A stretch of DNA of 64,000 bases from Terriglobia bacterium (GCA_020073485.1 JAIQFB010000032.1:1-64000), one strand, 5' to 3'. Counted from the stretch's first letter, positions 1 through 8,826 are shown. Program-made: numbers and translations. Notes: generated by a model from the letters alone, not told the origin.

Positions 1-209
1 GGCGGAAAATAGAGATGGCAATGGGTCTCTCCCACGCTTTCGAAACCCGATATCGGTAAAGGTCTTTTCGAGGCCGTCCAGTTTATGAGGACGAAAGCGC
101 GCGGATATCCATCATGGCCCGGAGTCACTGACTCCACTCAAGGCCGAATACATTGGCGCAGACCAACTGCCATTCTTCATTTTTCGCTTGCAACTCTGCG
201 GCGGACCAT
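1..209 (+). mobile_element. Truncated end of an IS1111-group IS (non-coding end)
   Basis: These 209 nt match the reverse complement of 47964-48172 with one difference noticed (gatatcc against gacatcc). That second stretch is the non-coding end, downstream of the transposase, of the complete IS at 47964-49298. The element edge is the 14-bp terminal sequence CTGCGGCGGACCAT at 196-209, followed by repeat-arm sequence. The transposase of this copy would lie left of position 1. IS1111-group members carry their long non-coding segment on the 3' side of the recombinase, where the bridge RNA is expected, so this is probably the bridge-RNA end of a second copy. Confidence 0.75.
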
Positions 210-449
210 ACATACCGATAATCCCGGCGGTCTCAATGGGTCGATTCAACACTTGCTTAGAGTCTTCCTTGTATGAGTCTAAAAGGCTGATTTCGTTTGG
301 GAGCGCTGATTCAAACGGAACACCGCTCTGTATAGGTTCTGATTGAGTACTGCCGTACAGATTGATTCTCGGGGGAAAGTGTTGTCAGATCAGCTGGTTG
401 GATGGTGTTGCATCGACCGGTTGAGCCGGCCCCGTTTCTCAGGACTTGG
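210..449. repeat. Long-form MITE-like repeat, copy A
   Basis: Read in reverse complement, this segment aligns along its length with 2269-2505 (copy B), with moderate divergence. Shared blocks include the GCCGGCTCAACCG region, GATGCAACACC, CTGATCTGACAA-like and GACCCATTGAGACCGCC segments. The outer ends carry the arms of the short palindromic family (TTTCTCAGGACTTGG at 435-449, ATTATCGG-type sequence on the other side). The left arm is interrupted by the IS end at 209/210. No coding potential is apparent, and a non-autonomous element is the simplest reading. Confidence 0.6.
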
Positions 450-588
450 GGACTGTGAAAAAGGGTGACACGCCGGAACCATACTCTGCACTCAAGGACG
501 TGCGTGGAGCTTGTAACCTGTGGCAGGCAAGGTTAAAGTGTCGTCCGGCTGGAAGGCCAAAGCGACAAATCCCCATGCAGGGAGTGAA

Positions 589-1131
589 ATGAAGAGAACG
601 ATTGTGAATCCGATCTTCAAAGACAGTGTGACTTTCCTACAGACTTCGGCCGAGACCAATGGAAGAGCCACCGAACTCGAAGTGACCCTGATGCCGAAGG
701 GACGGAATGTCCTGCACTGCCATGCGTATCCCGAAATATTCACGGCTATCGATGGAGACTTGGGCCTGGAAAACGAGAAGAAAGAACAGAAGATTCTGAA
801 GTCCGGCGAGTCCTACACGGTGGAGTCGATGGCCTGGCATTGTTTCTACAATCCTACGGACCGGGAAATACGGTTTGGAGTTCGTGTAGAACCAGCAAAC
901 GAAAAATTGGAATATTTTCTTCGCATTCTCTACGGAATGGCGGCGGACGGATTGACCGACAGTCAATCCAGACCGAAGAGCATCAAACATGCGGCGATCC
1001 TGTTCGGCATGGCCGAGGGCAAAATGGCTGGATTATCATTCGCGCTTATGTCCCCCATCCTGAAAGGAATGGCCAAGAAAGCCCGGACCAAGGGAGAGGA
1101 ACAAAAGCTGATCAATAAGTATTGCGTTTAG
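589..1131 (+). CDS. Cupin-domain protein
   Basis: This 180-aa protein has a central cupin barrel. Residues around 40-90 carry LEVTLMPKGRN, then CHAYPEIFTAIDGDLG, and later GESYTVESMAWHCFYNPTDR, matching cupin motifs 1 and 2 with His and Glu ligands for a metal. The C-terminal third is helical (LFGMAEGKMAGLSFALMSPILKGMAKKA) and lies outside the barrel. I chose ATG 589 over an upstream in-frame start at 520 because AGGGA at 579-583 is well spaced before it. The gene stands alone between a long-form repeat and a short repeat. The substrate cannot be read from the sequence, and both sugar-binding and sensory cupins are possible. Confidence 0.75.
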   Translation: MKRTIVNPIFKDSVTFLQTSAETNGRATELEVTLMPKGRNVLHCHAYPEIFTAIDGDLGLENEKKEQKILKSGESYTVESMAWHCFYNPTDREIRFGVRVEPANEKLEYFLRILYGMAADGLTDSQSRPKSIKHAAILFGMAEGKMAGLSFALMSPILKGMAKKARTKGEEQKLINKYCV

Positions 1132-1230
1132 AGCGCGGAAGCCAGCTCGCTCAAGTCTGCCTGTTTGACGCTAACCGGCCAGCTTTCGTGCCCGCCAACA
1201 CTCCACCCGCTCTCTTGTCTTGGCGCTCGG

Positions 1231-1323
1231 CCAAGTCCCGATAAGTCTTCTCGGAATGTGGCTTTTGGCGGTGTCAGTTAGCCAAATTCCCACTTTCCGA
1301 GAACGCTGTTTATCAGGACTTGG
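1231..1323. repeat. Short palindromic repeat (complete)
   Basis: This 93-bp element begins CCAAGTCCCGATAAG and ends TTTATCAGGACTTGG. The outer 8-bp inverted ends are CCAAGTCC and GGACTTGG, and each arm folds into its own hairpin. It is one of at least six complete or near-complete copies in the first 12.8 kb. It lies between the cupin gene and the cytochrome c gene, and nothing else is seen in 1132-1455. Confidence 0.75.
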
Positions 1324-1455
1324 TGAAGTAGCATTGCACAAACGGGGGCCCACACGGCAACTGTCCCCTCGTGCGCAACGTTTGGGGATTAGCTAGGCTA
1401 GCCGCCCATCAGTTCATTTGGCTCGTGACCTTCCGAGCTCTTCGCTGCAGACTAC

Positions 1456-1890
1456 TTAGTTCGTCTGGATTGACTTTATGAAGTCGGTCAGATTGGATAT
1501 TCGCAAATGTGTGATGGCTGGGTCCTGATGAGAAACCGACCCGAACAGAGGCCCCCAGACGGGCATATCCTTAGAACCATGTGCGGCTTCCACCACCCCC
1601 ATCTGAAGGACAGCACTAACGTGTTCAGCCGGGAATTTCCCACCATTATTCTTAGCCAGCAAGGTCAAGTCAGGAGGCGGCGCCTTAAGCGCTGCTACGG
1701 CCGGACCATCGCCTTTTCCTGCTTTTCCATGGCAAGCTCCGCAATACTCTTTGTACATCTCTTCGCCGGAATCAGCAGCGGTTGGTTTAATCGGGACTTT
1801 TTTGATCTTCGTCTCTTGAGCTCTAGCAAAGTTCAAAAAGAGAAACGACGCGGTCAATAACATACTCATGCGTACCATTGAGCGGAACAT
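1456..1890 (-). CDS. Secreted c-type cytochrome (class I, monoheme)
   Basis: This 144-aa protein has an N-terminal signal peptide (hydrophobic stretch ending FARA-QE near residue 24). It has a single haem-binding CGACH motif near residues 50-54 (YKEYCGACHGKAGKGDGP) and a candidate distal Met in MPVWGPLF. This is the cytochrome_CBB3/c6-like layout of periplasmic electron-transfer cytochromes. ATG 1890 is preceded by GGGAGAAATAT, a good ribosome site. The gene is monocistronic, with no oxidase or dehydrogenase adjacent, so its redox partner is unknown. Confidence 0.88.
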   Translation of the reverse strand: MFRSMVRMSMLLTASFLFLNFARAQETKIKKVPIKPTAADSGEEMYKEYCGACHGKAGKGDGPAVAALKAPPPDLTLLAKNNGGKFPAEHVSAVLQMGVVEAAHGSKDMPVWGPLFGSVSHQDPAITHLRISNLTDFIKSIQTN

Positions 1891-2268
1891 ATATTTCTCC
1901 CTTTTAAATTCTTAATCTGTCGTTCGCTGGGCCGAAACCTGCCTGCAAACTACTCCCCTCGCCTTTCGGATACAGTGATTTGAAACACATCAATGTGTGA
2001 TAAATGGGGGGAGCTATAAGGCCGCCACCACCTCGGCGTTGCAATCTTCGCAGAATGCAAAGATGACAATTCAATCGGGGGACGTTCACGGTTAAGGTGG
2101 CCCTGTGGGCAAGGGCAAAAACGAATAAATCCGCAATCGGAACGAGTATGGATGGAATGTTCGCGCTGACGCTCCAGGATAGCTTTCACTGAGCCGCTCA
2201 GTATCGCGAAGGTCTATGGAGTAATGCAGGCTGCCCCTTGACGTTCAGTGGCAACCGACTTACACAAG
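1891..2268. other. Gap upstream of the cytochrome gene
   Basis: I see no convincing gene here. Short open frames lack ribosome sites and family resemblance. The segment upstream of the cytochrome start should hold its promoter, but I could not pick an unambiguous -35/-10 pair. Confidence 0.4.
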
Positions 2269-2505
2269 CCACATCCTGATAAGTCGTGCCGGCTCAACCG
2301 TTCGATGCAACACCTTATAACCAATTGATCTGACAATACTTCCCATCGAGAATCGATTAGTACCGCGGTCCTCAATCAAAACCTAAACAGGGCTTTTGGT
2401 TGAATTGAACCCCGAGAACGAAATCAGCCACCTAGGCCCCTACAACAAGACTTTGAGCAAGTGTTGCGACGACCCATTGAGACCGCCCGTCTTATCGGAA
2501 TGTGG
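2269..2505. repeat. Long-form MITE-like repeat, copy B
   Basis: The ends are inverted repeats, CCACATCCTGATAAG on the left and CTTATCGGAATGTGG on the right. They match the arms of the short repeat family. The roughly 200-bp interior matches copy A (210-449) in reverse orientation. The short and long forms therefore appear to share termini and differ in the centre, as expected for MITE derivatives of one element. Confidence 0.65.
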
Positions 2506-2659
2506 CCCAAGGGCGATTTCCAGCCGCTATGGTTTTTGATTGTGGATCAATCGTTGGAGGAGCAGGTTTCCCCGGAAGAAGCGGGTACTCAGGTGCGCCG
2601 CGCGGCGAGCCGGAAATAACCAAAACTCGCCGCGTGACGCGCCGTCCTTCAGTCCATCC

Positions 2660-4162
2660 TTACTGAATCGAAACCACGTGAAAGCCCTGGGGAGACGGAG
2701 GCAGGGAGGACGAAGATCCGGTCAGTTGGATCGCTCCCCTGTCCCAGACGCCGTCGGCTCCGCGGGTTGTTCCGAACATGTCCACATTGTAGGGAGAGGC
2801 GAGAGTGACGCCGGCCGGCGTATCGGCCAGGAGCTGGAAATTACCGGCAGCGGCGTTGACGAATGGCGCCGCCGGGAGCGCGGAGGAATGAGCTTCGATC
2901 TGAGCGACTGTCAGGGTATCTCCAGTGCCGGCCGAGGCCGTCATATCGTTATAGACGGCGTCATAGTCGGAATCGACAGGCGCGTCCTGGGCGCAAACGG
3001 CGCTGTTCCAGTAAATGTTATTGCGCGCCTGGCTGCCCGACGTCCAATCGTTGGGACTGTTGGGGCGAAAGACACAGTAGCCGTTCACATTGGCAATCGT
3101 GTTGTTATAGAAAAACAGGGGTCCCGTGGGCGCCTGCGCCTGGATGACGCTCGGAAATGCGGCGTTATAGGCGTCATGGAACACGTTGCCGTAGACATAA
3201 AGCGAACCGCCCGGCTGCCAGGACATCAGGCCTTCCGTGTTCCAGTTCCACCATTCGTTGTAGCGGAACGTGATGTTGGAGTTGCCGGCGTATTGCACCA
3301 TATTGGGATGGCCGGCGCTGCTGCCGCTGGCCACATTGTCGTAGAACTTGGTGTGATCAAACGTAACACCCGTGGATAGGTCGAGCCACACGTTGTTGTT
3401 GGCGCCATGGATGCGGCAGTTGGTGATCAGGATATTACCCGTGGCCTTCCTGACCATGACAGCGACGTCGTAGGAAGAATGAGTGAACGTCGCCGCGCCG
3501 GCCGGACCGGCAAAGTCGACATTTGTGAAGGTGATATCGTGGTTCGATCCCGTACCGCTATTTCCGGGGAACGTTCCAAGGTCGAGGGCGGATTGGCCCG
3601 GCGTGGTGTTGTTGGTAGGACTCAAGCCCGAGATATTGGAGGTTCTCAGGCTAATGCCGCTATCAACGCGCCCATCCCAGTACGTATAATTCCCCAGACT
3701 TGAACTATTGAAGCAGAGCACGTCGCCGGCGCTGCAGTTGGCTGCGGTGTTATTGGCCGTCGTGTTGGTCACGATCACCTGGGAATCAAAGGAAGGGTTC
3801 CAGCCAGCTGCCGCGGCGGGGACGGCATCGGTGGCGAGCACGCGCTTGATCGAGATCAGGTTGCCCGCCGCACCGCTGGCGCCGGGGACAATGGGACTGT
3901 TGTTATAGGTTCCGCCTGCAAGCCAGATGGAGTCGCCTGGTTTGACCGAGGACCAGGGGATCGAGGAAATGTCGGATGCATTATTCCAGTCGGCTCCCGT
4001 CTTGGCTCCCGCGCCACCCGGCCTGACGTACCAGTTGCCGCCCGCGGCAGCTGGCGCCGGAGTCGGTAAAGGTGCCGGAGGCGGAGCCGTCAATCCCACC
4101 TTCACGAACCCGTGGCAAAGCAGCAACAGAACCAACCCCCGCCAAACATTTCTACGTTTCAT
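2660..4162 (-). CDS. Secreted right-handed parallel beta-helix protein
   Basis: This 500-aa protein begins at ATG 4162, chosen because MKRRNVWRGLVLLLLCHG is a clean signal peptide and GGAG lies upstream. The open frame extends further 5' but lacks support. After a Pro/Ala-rich linker (residues about 26-42) comes NWYVRPGGAGAKTGADWNNA, the usual entry to Pfam-type beta-helix domains. Many Asn-rich rungs follow (NSNITFRYNEWWNW, NVFHDAYNAAF, NNTIANVNGYCVF). Such folds occur in pectate-lyase-like and polysaccharide-binding or cleaving proteins, and no catalytic triad is evident. It probably acts outside the cell on a polysaccharide, as an inference from the fold only. Confidence 0.8.
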   Translation of the reverse strand: MKRRNVWRGLVLLLLCHGFVKVGLTAPPPAPLPTPAPAAAGGNWYVRPGGAGAKTGADWNNASDISSIPWSSVKPGDSIWLAGGTYNNSPIVPGASGAAGNLISIKRVLATDAVPAAAAGWNPSFDSQVIVTNTTANNTAANCSAGDVLCFNSSSLGNYTYWDGRVDSGISLRTSNISGLSPTNNTTPGQSALDLGTFPGNSGTGSNHDITFTNVDFAGPAGAATFTHSSYDVAVMVRKATGNILITNCRIHGANNNVWLDLSTGVTFDHTKFYDNVASGSSAGHPNMVQYAGNSNITFRYNEWWNWNTEGLMSWQPGGSLYVYGNVFHDAYNAAFPSVIQAQAPTGPLFFYNNTIANVNGYCVFRPNSPNDWTSGSQARNNIYWNSAVCAQDAPVDSDYDAVYNDMTASAGTGDTLTVAQIEAHSSALPAAPFVNAAAGNFQLLADTPAGVTLASPYNVDMFGTTRGADGVWDRGAIQLTGSSSSLPPSPQGFHVVSIQ

Positions 4163-4611
4163 CTTGATTAGGTCTCCACACTTAGCGGCTAGGCTCGTTT
4201 CACAGGAGCCGAATGGTCCACGCCTGTTTTGAAGTGCGCCAGTGCCGCAAGACGAATTCAAATCCTTCGTTGTTAGAGCCTCAGACAAACGGCCTGAACA
4301 CTGCTAGCTTGTGCCCCCCAGTTCAATAAGGACCACCGTCTCAAAGGACAGATTTAGGACATATACCAATGCTGTCCAAGAGGACAGGCGGGCTTCCTGG
4401 CAACGCTGAAAAGTAAATAATGAGTTGCGTGCGACCGAAAAAGCGGCGAGATCAAGACCATCTTGGCGATTCGAGATCTTTCAAATGCTAACGAGGAAGG
4501 GTAAGCAGACAGTCAGGAACATTTCACCCGGCGCTTACGATGGAAAACCGCTGAAAACTCCGAGAGCAAAACCTATCTTGGTATTGTATGAAATCCGCGT
4601 CTTGATCGGAG
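4163..4611. other. Gap upstream of the beta-helix gene
   Basis: No gene, RNA or repeat is recognised in this 449-bp segment. It must contain the promoter for the beta-helix gene. The short repeat starts just beyond its right edge at 4613. Confidence 0.4.
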
Positions 4612-5271
4612 TCAAGTCCCGAGAAGTCTTCTCGGAATGTGGGATTTGCCAGATTCCCAGTTACCGAGAATCCCGTTTCTCGGGACTTGGCAATGAAGAA
4701 GTGCTGGCATTGCCAGTCCTTGGGAGTTAGCAGTTAATCGTTTCTCAAGTTCTTTCACGACATCAATACGTACGACGTTGCGTGCTCTTTCATCGTACCG
4801 GACAAATATTAATCGGACTGAACCCTTCCGGCTGACGCCAAGCAACACGCAGCGAGAAGATTCAACAGGACTAACGTTCTTGCAGTTGCCATATTCGGCC
4901 TTTGATAACACTCGGCTTGCCATCGCCTTCGATTCGGGTCGATTCCGCCAATCAGGAAGGTAGATGTAGTCTGAGAAGAAGTATTCGTACAGATACGCGA
5001 AGTCCTTCAAAGTACCGATTGAAGTTCCTGCCGATGCCACAAAACCATCACAGGTATTATCGGGGCAGAATTCCAAGACCGTATTTGCGGTTTTGAGGGT
5101 AACGGTCTTAGGAAAGCTTTCTGTGAGAGCCGTTAGCGGGTCAAACGTTTTGGCGTTTCGATTCTCCGCTGGTGCCTGCGACGGGCTTCCTGCCAGCACT
5201 GGTGACACCAGCAACCTTAAGGCAGCAGCCAACAAGAGCGTTAGTGAGGTTCGATAGCTCACTCTGGGCAT
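4612..5271 (-). CDS. Secreted protein of unknown function with repeat-derived C-terminus
   Basis: This 219-aa protein has a signal peptide (TLLLAAALRLLVSPVLAG). The mature part has two Cys pairs (CPDNTC and NCKNVSPVESSRC) and no recognised domain. The last roughly 26 residues (from about QVPRNG to RRLLGT and the stop) are encoded by the palindromic repeat at 4613-4690. The stop codon lies at its outer edge, so the repeat has supplied the C-terminus. Upstream of the repeat the protein reads normally (EKRLTANSQGLAMPALLHC). The start at 5271 has only a weak ribosome site. Confidence 0.6.
   Translation of the reverse strand: MPRVSYRTSLTLLLAAALRLLVSPVLAGSPSQAPAENRNAKTFDPLTALTESFPKTVTLKTANTVLEFCPDNTCDGFVASAGTSIGTLKDFAYLYEYFFSDYIYLPDWRNRPESKAMASRVLSKAEYGNCKNVSPVESSRCVLLGVSRKGSVRLIFVRYDERARNVVRIDVVKELEKRLTANSQGLAMPALLHCQVPRNGILGNWESGKSHIPRRLLGT
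4613..4690. repeat. Short palindromic repeat (complete, inside a gene's 3' end)
   Basis: This 78-bp element begins CAAGTCCCGAGAAG and ends TTTCTCGGGACTTGG. Here the arm stems use GAGAA/TTCTC where other copies use GATAAG/CTTATC, a paired change that keeps the hairpin. It is read through by the secreted-protein gene on the minus strand. Confidence 0.75.
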
Positions 5272-5366
5272 TGTATCTTTACTCCGCTGGTTTTCGGGCG
5301 ATTAAGGGTGTATGAATTTATCCATAAAGGTACCCTGATTTTAGAAGTTGTCGCGCCAAAGCAGGC

Positions 5367-5448
5367 CCAAGTCCCGAGAAGTCGTCTTATCGTCATCTGG
5401 CATTTGGGGGATTCCCACATTCCGAGAAGGCCGTTTATCAGGACTTGG
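5367..5448. repeat. Short palindromic repeat (complete)
   Basis: This 82-bp copy has CCAAGTCC/GGACTTGG ends, and its left arm is partly degenerate (CTTATCGTCATCTGG). It lies just downstream of the kinase stop codon (5485) and upstream of the 4612-5271 gene start. Confidence 0.7.
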
Positions 5449-5484
5449 CCTAGGAGGGAGATACTTTTGCCGACTACGCTGGAT

Positions 5485-8208
5485 TCACTTCTTCCCCGTA
5501 GGAACTTTCTGCTTCAGTTCTTCAAACCAGTTCAGCACGACGTTGATTTGGTTGGGTGCGGTAGCTTGCTCGGCGGCCTTGAGCATCAGAAATCGCTGGC
5601 CATCGGGAGACACATCGTAGTTGGGGAACGTTGCAGGAGTTGGCACATACTGCCCCTCGAAAAGCATCCGGGCCTTGCCTGCAGCGAATCCAGGCTGAGT
5701 GGCGATCTCCACCGCCATCATCTTGTCGCCGCTGCGGTAGAACAGCTCCCGCCCGTTTGGGTTCCACACTGGCTCCGTCCCACCATCCGTTGAAATCTGC
5801 GACTTCCCGCCGGGTCCCGGATAGGGCTGCACGTAAATTTCGTTGCGGCCGGATTCGTCCGAGGTATAGGCCAGCCAGCGCCCGTCGGGGGAGAACCGTG
5901 GCGCGCCTTCGTTGAACGGTGTTTGGAGGAACGGCTGCGCCTTGCGGACCTGGCCCGAGCCCGTCGAAGGGTCGTCCATGCGTAGCACCCAGATGTCATA
6001 TCCCGTGGTGGGATTAATTTGAATGAAGGCGAGCAGTTGCCCGTCCGGGGACCATGAATTTGGAGCGTTGTTGTACTCGCTGGTGCTCAACCGCTCAAGC
6101 CCCCCACTGCCGTCGGCCAGTTGCCAGAAAATGTTTAGCCGCCCTTCCTTGCTTGATTGAAACGCTATCCGCTTGCCATCCGGTCTCCAAACCGGGTTAT
6201 AGTTCGCAATCCCGTCAAACGTCAGCCGAGTCAGTGTCTCCCGGGAGAGATCGTACAGCCAGGTTTGTGTCTCCTGTTCCTCGATGGCCACGGCGACCCG
6301 TCGGCCGTCGGGGGAAAGCCGCGGTCCCCGGTAGGCGTGCGCAGGGGCTGCCAAGGGCAACTCTGCGCCCTTGCGATTGACCCACACCAGCCTGCGTTGG
6401 CTCGCCTGTACGCCCCCCGGAACATAGACCAGCGATCCAGTCGCGGAAAGGCTGTACTGGGCGGCTCCGTTGGATAGGGATTCCAGGACGCCCTCAGCGA
6501 CGGGAACCGCCGCGCCCGTGACCGTGAGCTGCTGGGAATCGAACGGCACGGCCATCAGGCTTCCCCCTTGCGCATAAACCAGGTGCCCGGAGGCCGCGTA
6601 GCGGGGGTACATTCCCCCTTGGATCAGGTTCCGCCGTTCGCCTGTCACGACCGACAGGACGGTAACCTGCGCGTTGGCCCAATTAGTGGTACTCGGTCCG
6701 GCAGCGAAGAGCACTGCCTTGCCGCCGGGCAGGAATTCCGGCCAGCGCTGGCTGACGTCCCTTTTCTCGAAACGAGTCAGCAATTTCGGGGCGCCTCCCG
6801 CGTCCGGCACCTGCTGGAGAGCTGAGACAATTCTAGGTGCGAAAGCGATCGTGCCCTGGCTGCCCCAAGTGGCCCCGCAGGGGCACGAAGCATCGCCGAG
6901 AGTCAGCGCCGCTCCCCCGTTCACCGAGACCTTCTTTAGCTTTCCACCTGAGAAAAACCCCACCCATTGGCCGTCAGGAGAGAAGATGGGGTCGACGGCT
7001 CCATCCGTGCCGAGAATTGGCTTGGCCTCCAAACTATCCATTGCCCGCAGATAAAGCTGTTGGGTGCTGCCCTGGCGGGCGACATAGACGAGATGAGTGC
7101 CATCTGGAGAGAGGGCCACAGCAGGGCCACTATCCAAACCTGCTAGTTGTTGGCTCGGCGGGAGTGTAATCACAGTGCGGCTGACTGGCTGTGACGGAGA
7201 CACAAGCGAGGGCTTTAGATTCCAAACGGCTAAGCTCGCGAACGCCGCACCCAAGAGGAAGATGCCCACGCTCAGAATTAGCGCCCGCCGCCCGATTGCG
7301 CGAATGCCTTTCGCTGTGGCAACCGGCGTCAGCGCCATTTGCGAGCTACTTTCAGTGATCCACTTCAACTCACTCACCAAGTCGTGCGCGTTCTGCCAGC
7401 GTTCCTCAGGATCTTTGGCCAGGCATTTCTTCATCAGGCGGTCAAGCGCTGGCGGCGTCATCGGCTGAAGGGAAGAGATGGGCGTCGGGTCGTCTTTCAG
7501 AATCGCCCCAATAACACTCGCCTGGGTTTTGCCTTCAAACGCTCTCTTACCTGTCGCCATTTCGTAGACCACTGCGCCAAATGCGAAGATGTCCGTACGT
7601 GCATTGACCTCCTTTCCTTCGAGCTGCTCCGGGGCCATGTATTGCAGCGTGCCCAAGATCGTCCCCTGCACTGTCAGCGGATCCTTCGCCGTGGGAAGTT
7701 CCGAAAGCGGCACGTTGGCAGGAGCAACTTCCTGCTTCAACTTCGCCAAACCAAAGTCCAGCAGCTTCGTCCCCGTCTTGGTGAGCATGATGTTGCCGGG
7801 CTTCAGATCGCGGTGCGTCACGCCTTTTCGGTGCGCCTTATCCAGCGCATCGGAAATTTCGATTGCGTACTGGAACACTTGCTCTAGCGGCAGCGAACCT
7901 TTCAGCAACCGCTGCGCAAGCGTCTCGCCCTCGATATATTCCATCACCAGAAAATCGATGTCGTCTTGATGTCCTGTATCGTAGAGCGTGCAGATGTGTG
8001 GGTGGTTCAGGCTGGCGATGGTCTTTGCTTCGCGCTCGAACCGCTCGCGCAAATCGGAACGATCTGCAAGATGCACGGGCAAAACCTTGATCGCGACAAT
8101 TCGGTCGAGGCGGGTATCGCGGGCTTTATAAACCTCGCCCATCCCGCCCGCACCGATGGCTGAAAGGATTTCGTAGGGCCCTAGACGTCTGCCAGGGAGG
8201 ATCGGCAT
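5485..8208 (-). CDS. Membrane-anchored Ser/Thr protein kinase with C-terminal PD40/TolB-like propeller
   Basis: This 907-aa Hanks-type kinase begins MPILPGRRLGPYEI at ATG 8208, preceded by AGGTGGAG. The open frame runs further 5' only into the repeat. The glycine loop GAGGMGEVYKA is at residues 19-29, the catalytic Lys in VAIKV at 41, HRDLKPGN at 132-139, DFGLA at 151, and MAPEQ follows. All key catalytic residues are present. One membrane segment (LILSVGIFLLGAAFASLAVW) near residue 300 separates the cytoplasmic kinase from about 550 residues of WD40-like PD40 repeats (LSPDGTHLVYVA, FSPDGQWVGFF, WSPDGQLLAFI) outside the membrane. The layout suggests a sensor propeller linked to a kinase, as is common in Acidobacteriota. 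No cognate substrate or phosphatase is adjacent. Confidence 0.92.
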   Translation of the reverse strand: MPILPGRRLGPYEILSAIGAGGMGEVYKARDTRLDRIVAIKVLPVHLADRSDLRERFEREAKTIASLNHPHICTLYDTGHQDDIDFLVMEYIEGETLAQRLLKGSLPLEQVFQYAIEISDALDKAHRKGVTHRDLKPGNIMLTKTGTKLLDFGLAKLKQEVAPANVPLSELPTAKDPLTVQGTILGTLQYMAPEQLEGKEVNARTDIFAFGAVVYEMATGKRAFEGKTQASVIGAILKDDPTPISSLQPMTPPALDRLMKKCLAKDPEERWQNAHDLVSELKWITESSSQMALTPVATAKGIRAIGRRALILSVGIFLLGAAFASLAVWNLKPSLVSPSQPVSRTVITLPPSQQLAGLDSGPAVALSPDGTHLVYVARQGSTQQLYLRAMDSLEAKPILGTDGAVDPIFSPDGQWVGFFSGGKLKKVSVNGGAALTLGDASCPCGATWGSQGTIAFAPRIVSALQQVPDAGGAPKLLTRFEKRDVSQRWPEFLPGGKAVLFAAGPSTTNWANAQVTVLSVVTGERRNLIQGGMYPRYAASGHLVYAQGGSLMAVPFDSQQLTVTGAAVPVAEGVLESLSNGAAQYSLSATGSLVYVPGGVQASQRRLVWVNRKGAELPLAAPAHAYRGPRLSPDGRRVAVAIEEQETQTWLYDLSRETLTRLTFDGIANYNPVWRPDGKRIAFQSSKEGRLNIFWQLADGSGGLERLSTSEYNNAPNSWSPDGQLLAFIQINPTTGYDIWVLRMDDPSTGSGQVRKAQPFLQTPFNEGAPRFSPDGRWLAYTSDESGRNEIYVQPYPGPGGKSQISTDGGTEPVWNPNGRELFYRSGDKMMAVEIATQPGFAAGKARMLFEGQYVPTPATFPNYDVSPDGQRFLMLKAAEQATAPNQINVVLNWFEELKQKVPTGKK

Positions 8209-8285
8209 GGGCTCCACCTGTTTGGAGTGGGCAGAGTATAACCCCGTCTGGCCGTATGTAGGGAGAGTTACAGACAATTGCGGAG

Positions 8286-8368
8286 CCAAGTCCCGTGAAG
8301 TCGTCGTCTCCGTCATCTGGCTTTCCGTTAATTCCCACATGACGATAACGCCGTTTCTCAGGACTTGG
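8286..8368. repeat. Short palindromic repeat (complete)
   Basis: This 83-bp copy, CCAAGTCCCGTGAAG to TTTCTCAGGACTTGG, sits in the divergent space between the kinase and the barstar-like gene. It leaves about 75 bp of unique sequence in front of the kinase start. Confidence 0.75.
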
Positions 8369-8427
8369 CATCGCAGCCCGGAAGAGAGTATCGACAGTCT
8401 GAGCAGCTCCGTGCAATATTCAACGCG

Positions 8428-8826
8428 ATGCGATACGAAATCGACGGCTCACGATTCGCCACATTGGAAGAGTTTTTCGAGGAAGTCAGCCGGGTCCTCA
8501 TCCCGGGCGAGCATTGGGGACACAACCTCGATGCGTTCAATGACATCTTGCGCGGAGGTTTCGGCACGCCGTCCGACGGATTTACGCTTGACTGGAAAAA
8601 TCACGCACTGTCCAGACAACGACTCGGCTATGACGAAACCGTGCGCCAGTTGGAAATCCGGTTCGAAGCCTGCCATCCAGAGAGCCGCGCTAAGGTATTG
8701 GGCGACTTGGAACGCGCCAGAGCGCGTCAGGGACCTACAGTATTCGACTGGCTGGTGGACATCATACGAATCCATTGTCCGGGTGGTCATGAAGAGAAGG
8801 ACGGCGTTGAGCTTTCGCTTGACTGA
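8428..8826 (+). CDS. Barstar-family protein (RNase inhibitor-like)
   Basis: This 132-aa protein has the barstar signature. An N-terminal strand YEIDGSRFATLEEFFEEVSR is followed by HWGHNLDAFNDILRGG, the helix that in barstar blocks the barnase active site, including the conserved LDA and the following Asp. The family usually runs about 90 residues, and this one has an added C-terminal segment (VFDWLVDIIRIHCPGGHEEKD). The start at ATG 8428 is chosen because a barstar core begins there, although no clear ribosome site is visible. An upstream in-frame TTG lies inside the repeat. No barnase-like RNase is adjacent, so it could be an orphan antitoxin or immunity gene. Confidence 0.78.
   Translation: MRYEIDGSRFATLEEFFEEVSRVLIPGEHWGHNLDAFNDILRGGFGTPSDGFTLDWKNHALSRQRLGYDETVRQLEIRFEACHPESRAKVLGDLERARARQGPTVFDWLVDIIRIHCPGGHEEKDGVELSLD

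Noticed and set aside
85-276. Plus-strand open frame at the left edge
   Set aside because: It lies in the non-coding IS1111 end and runs into the repeat. It has no family resemblance or ribosome site.
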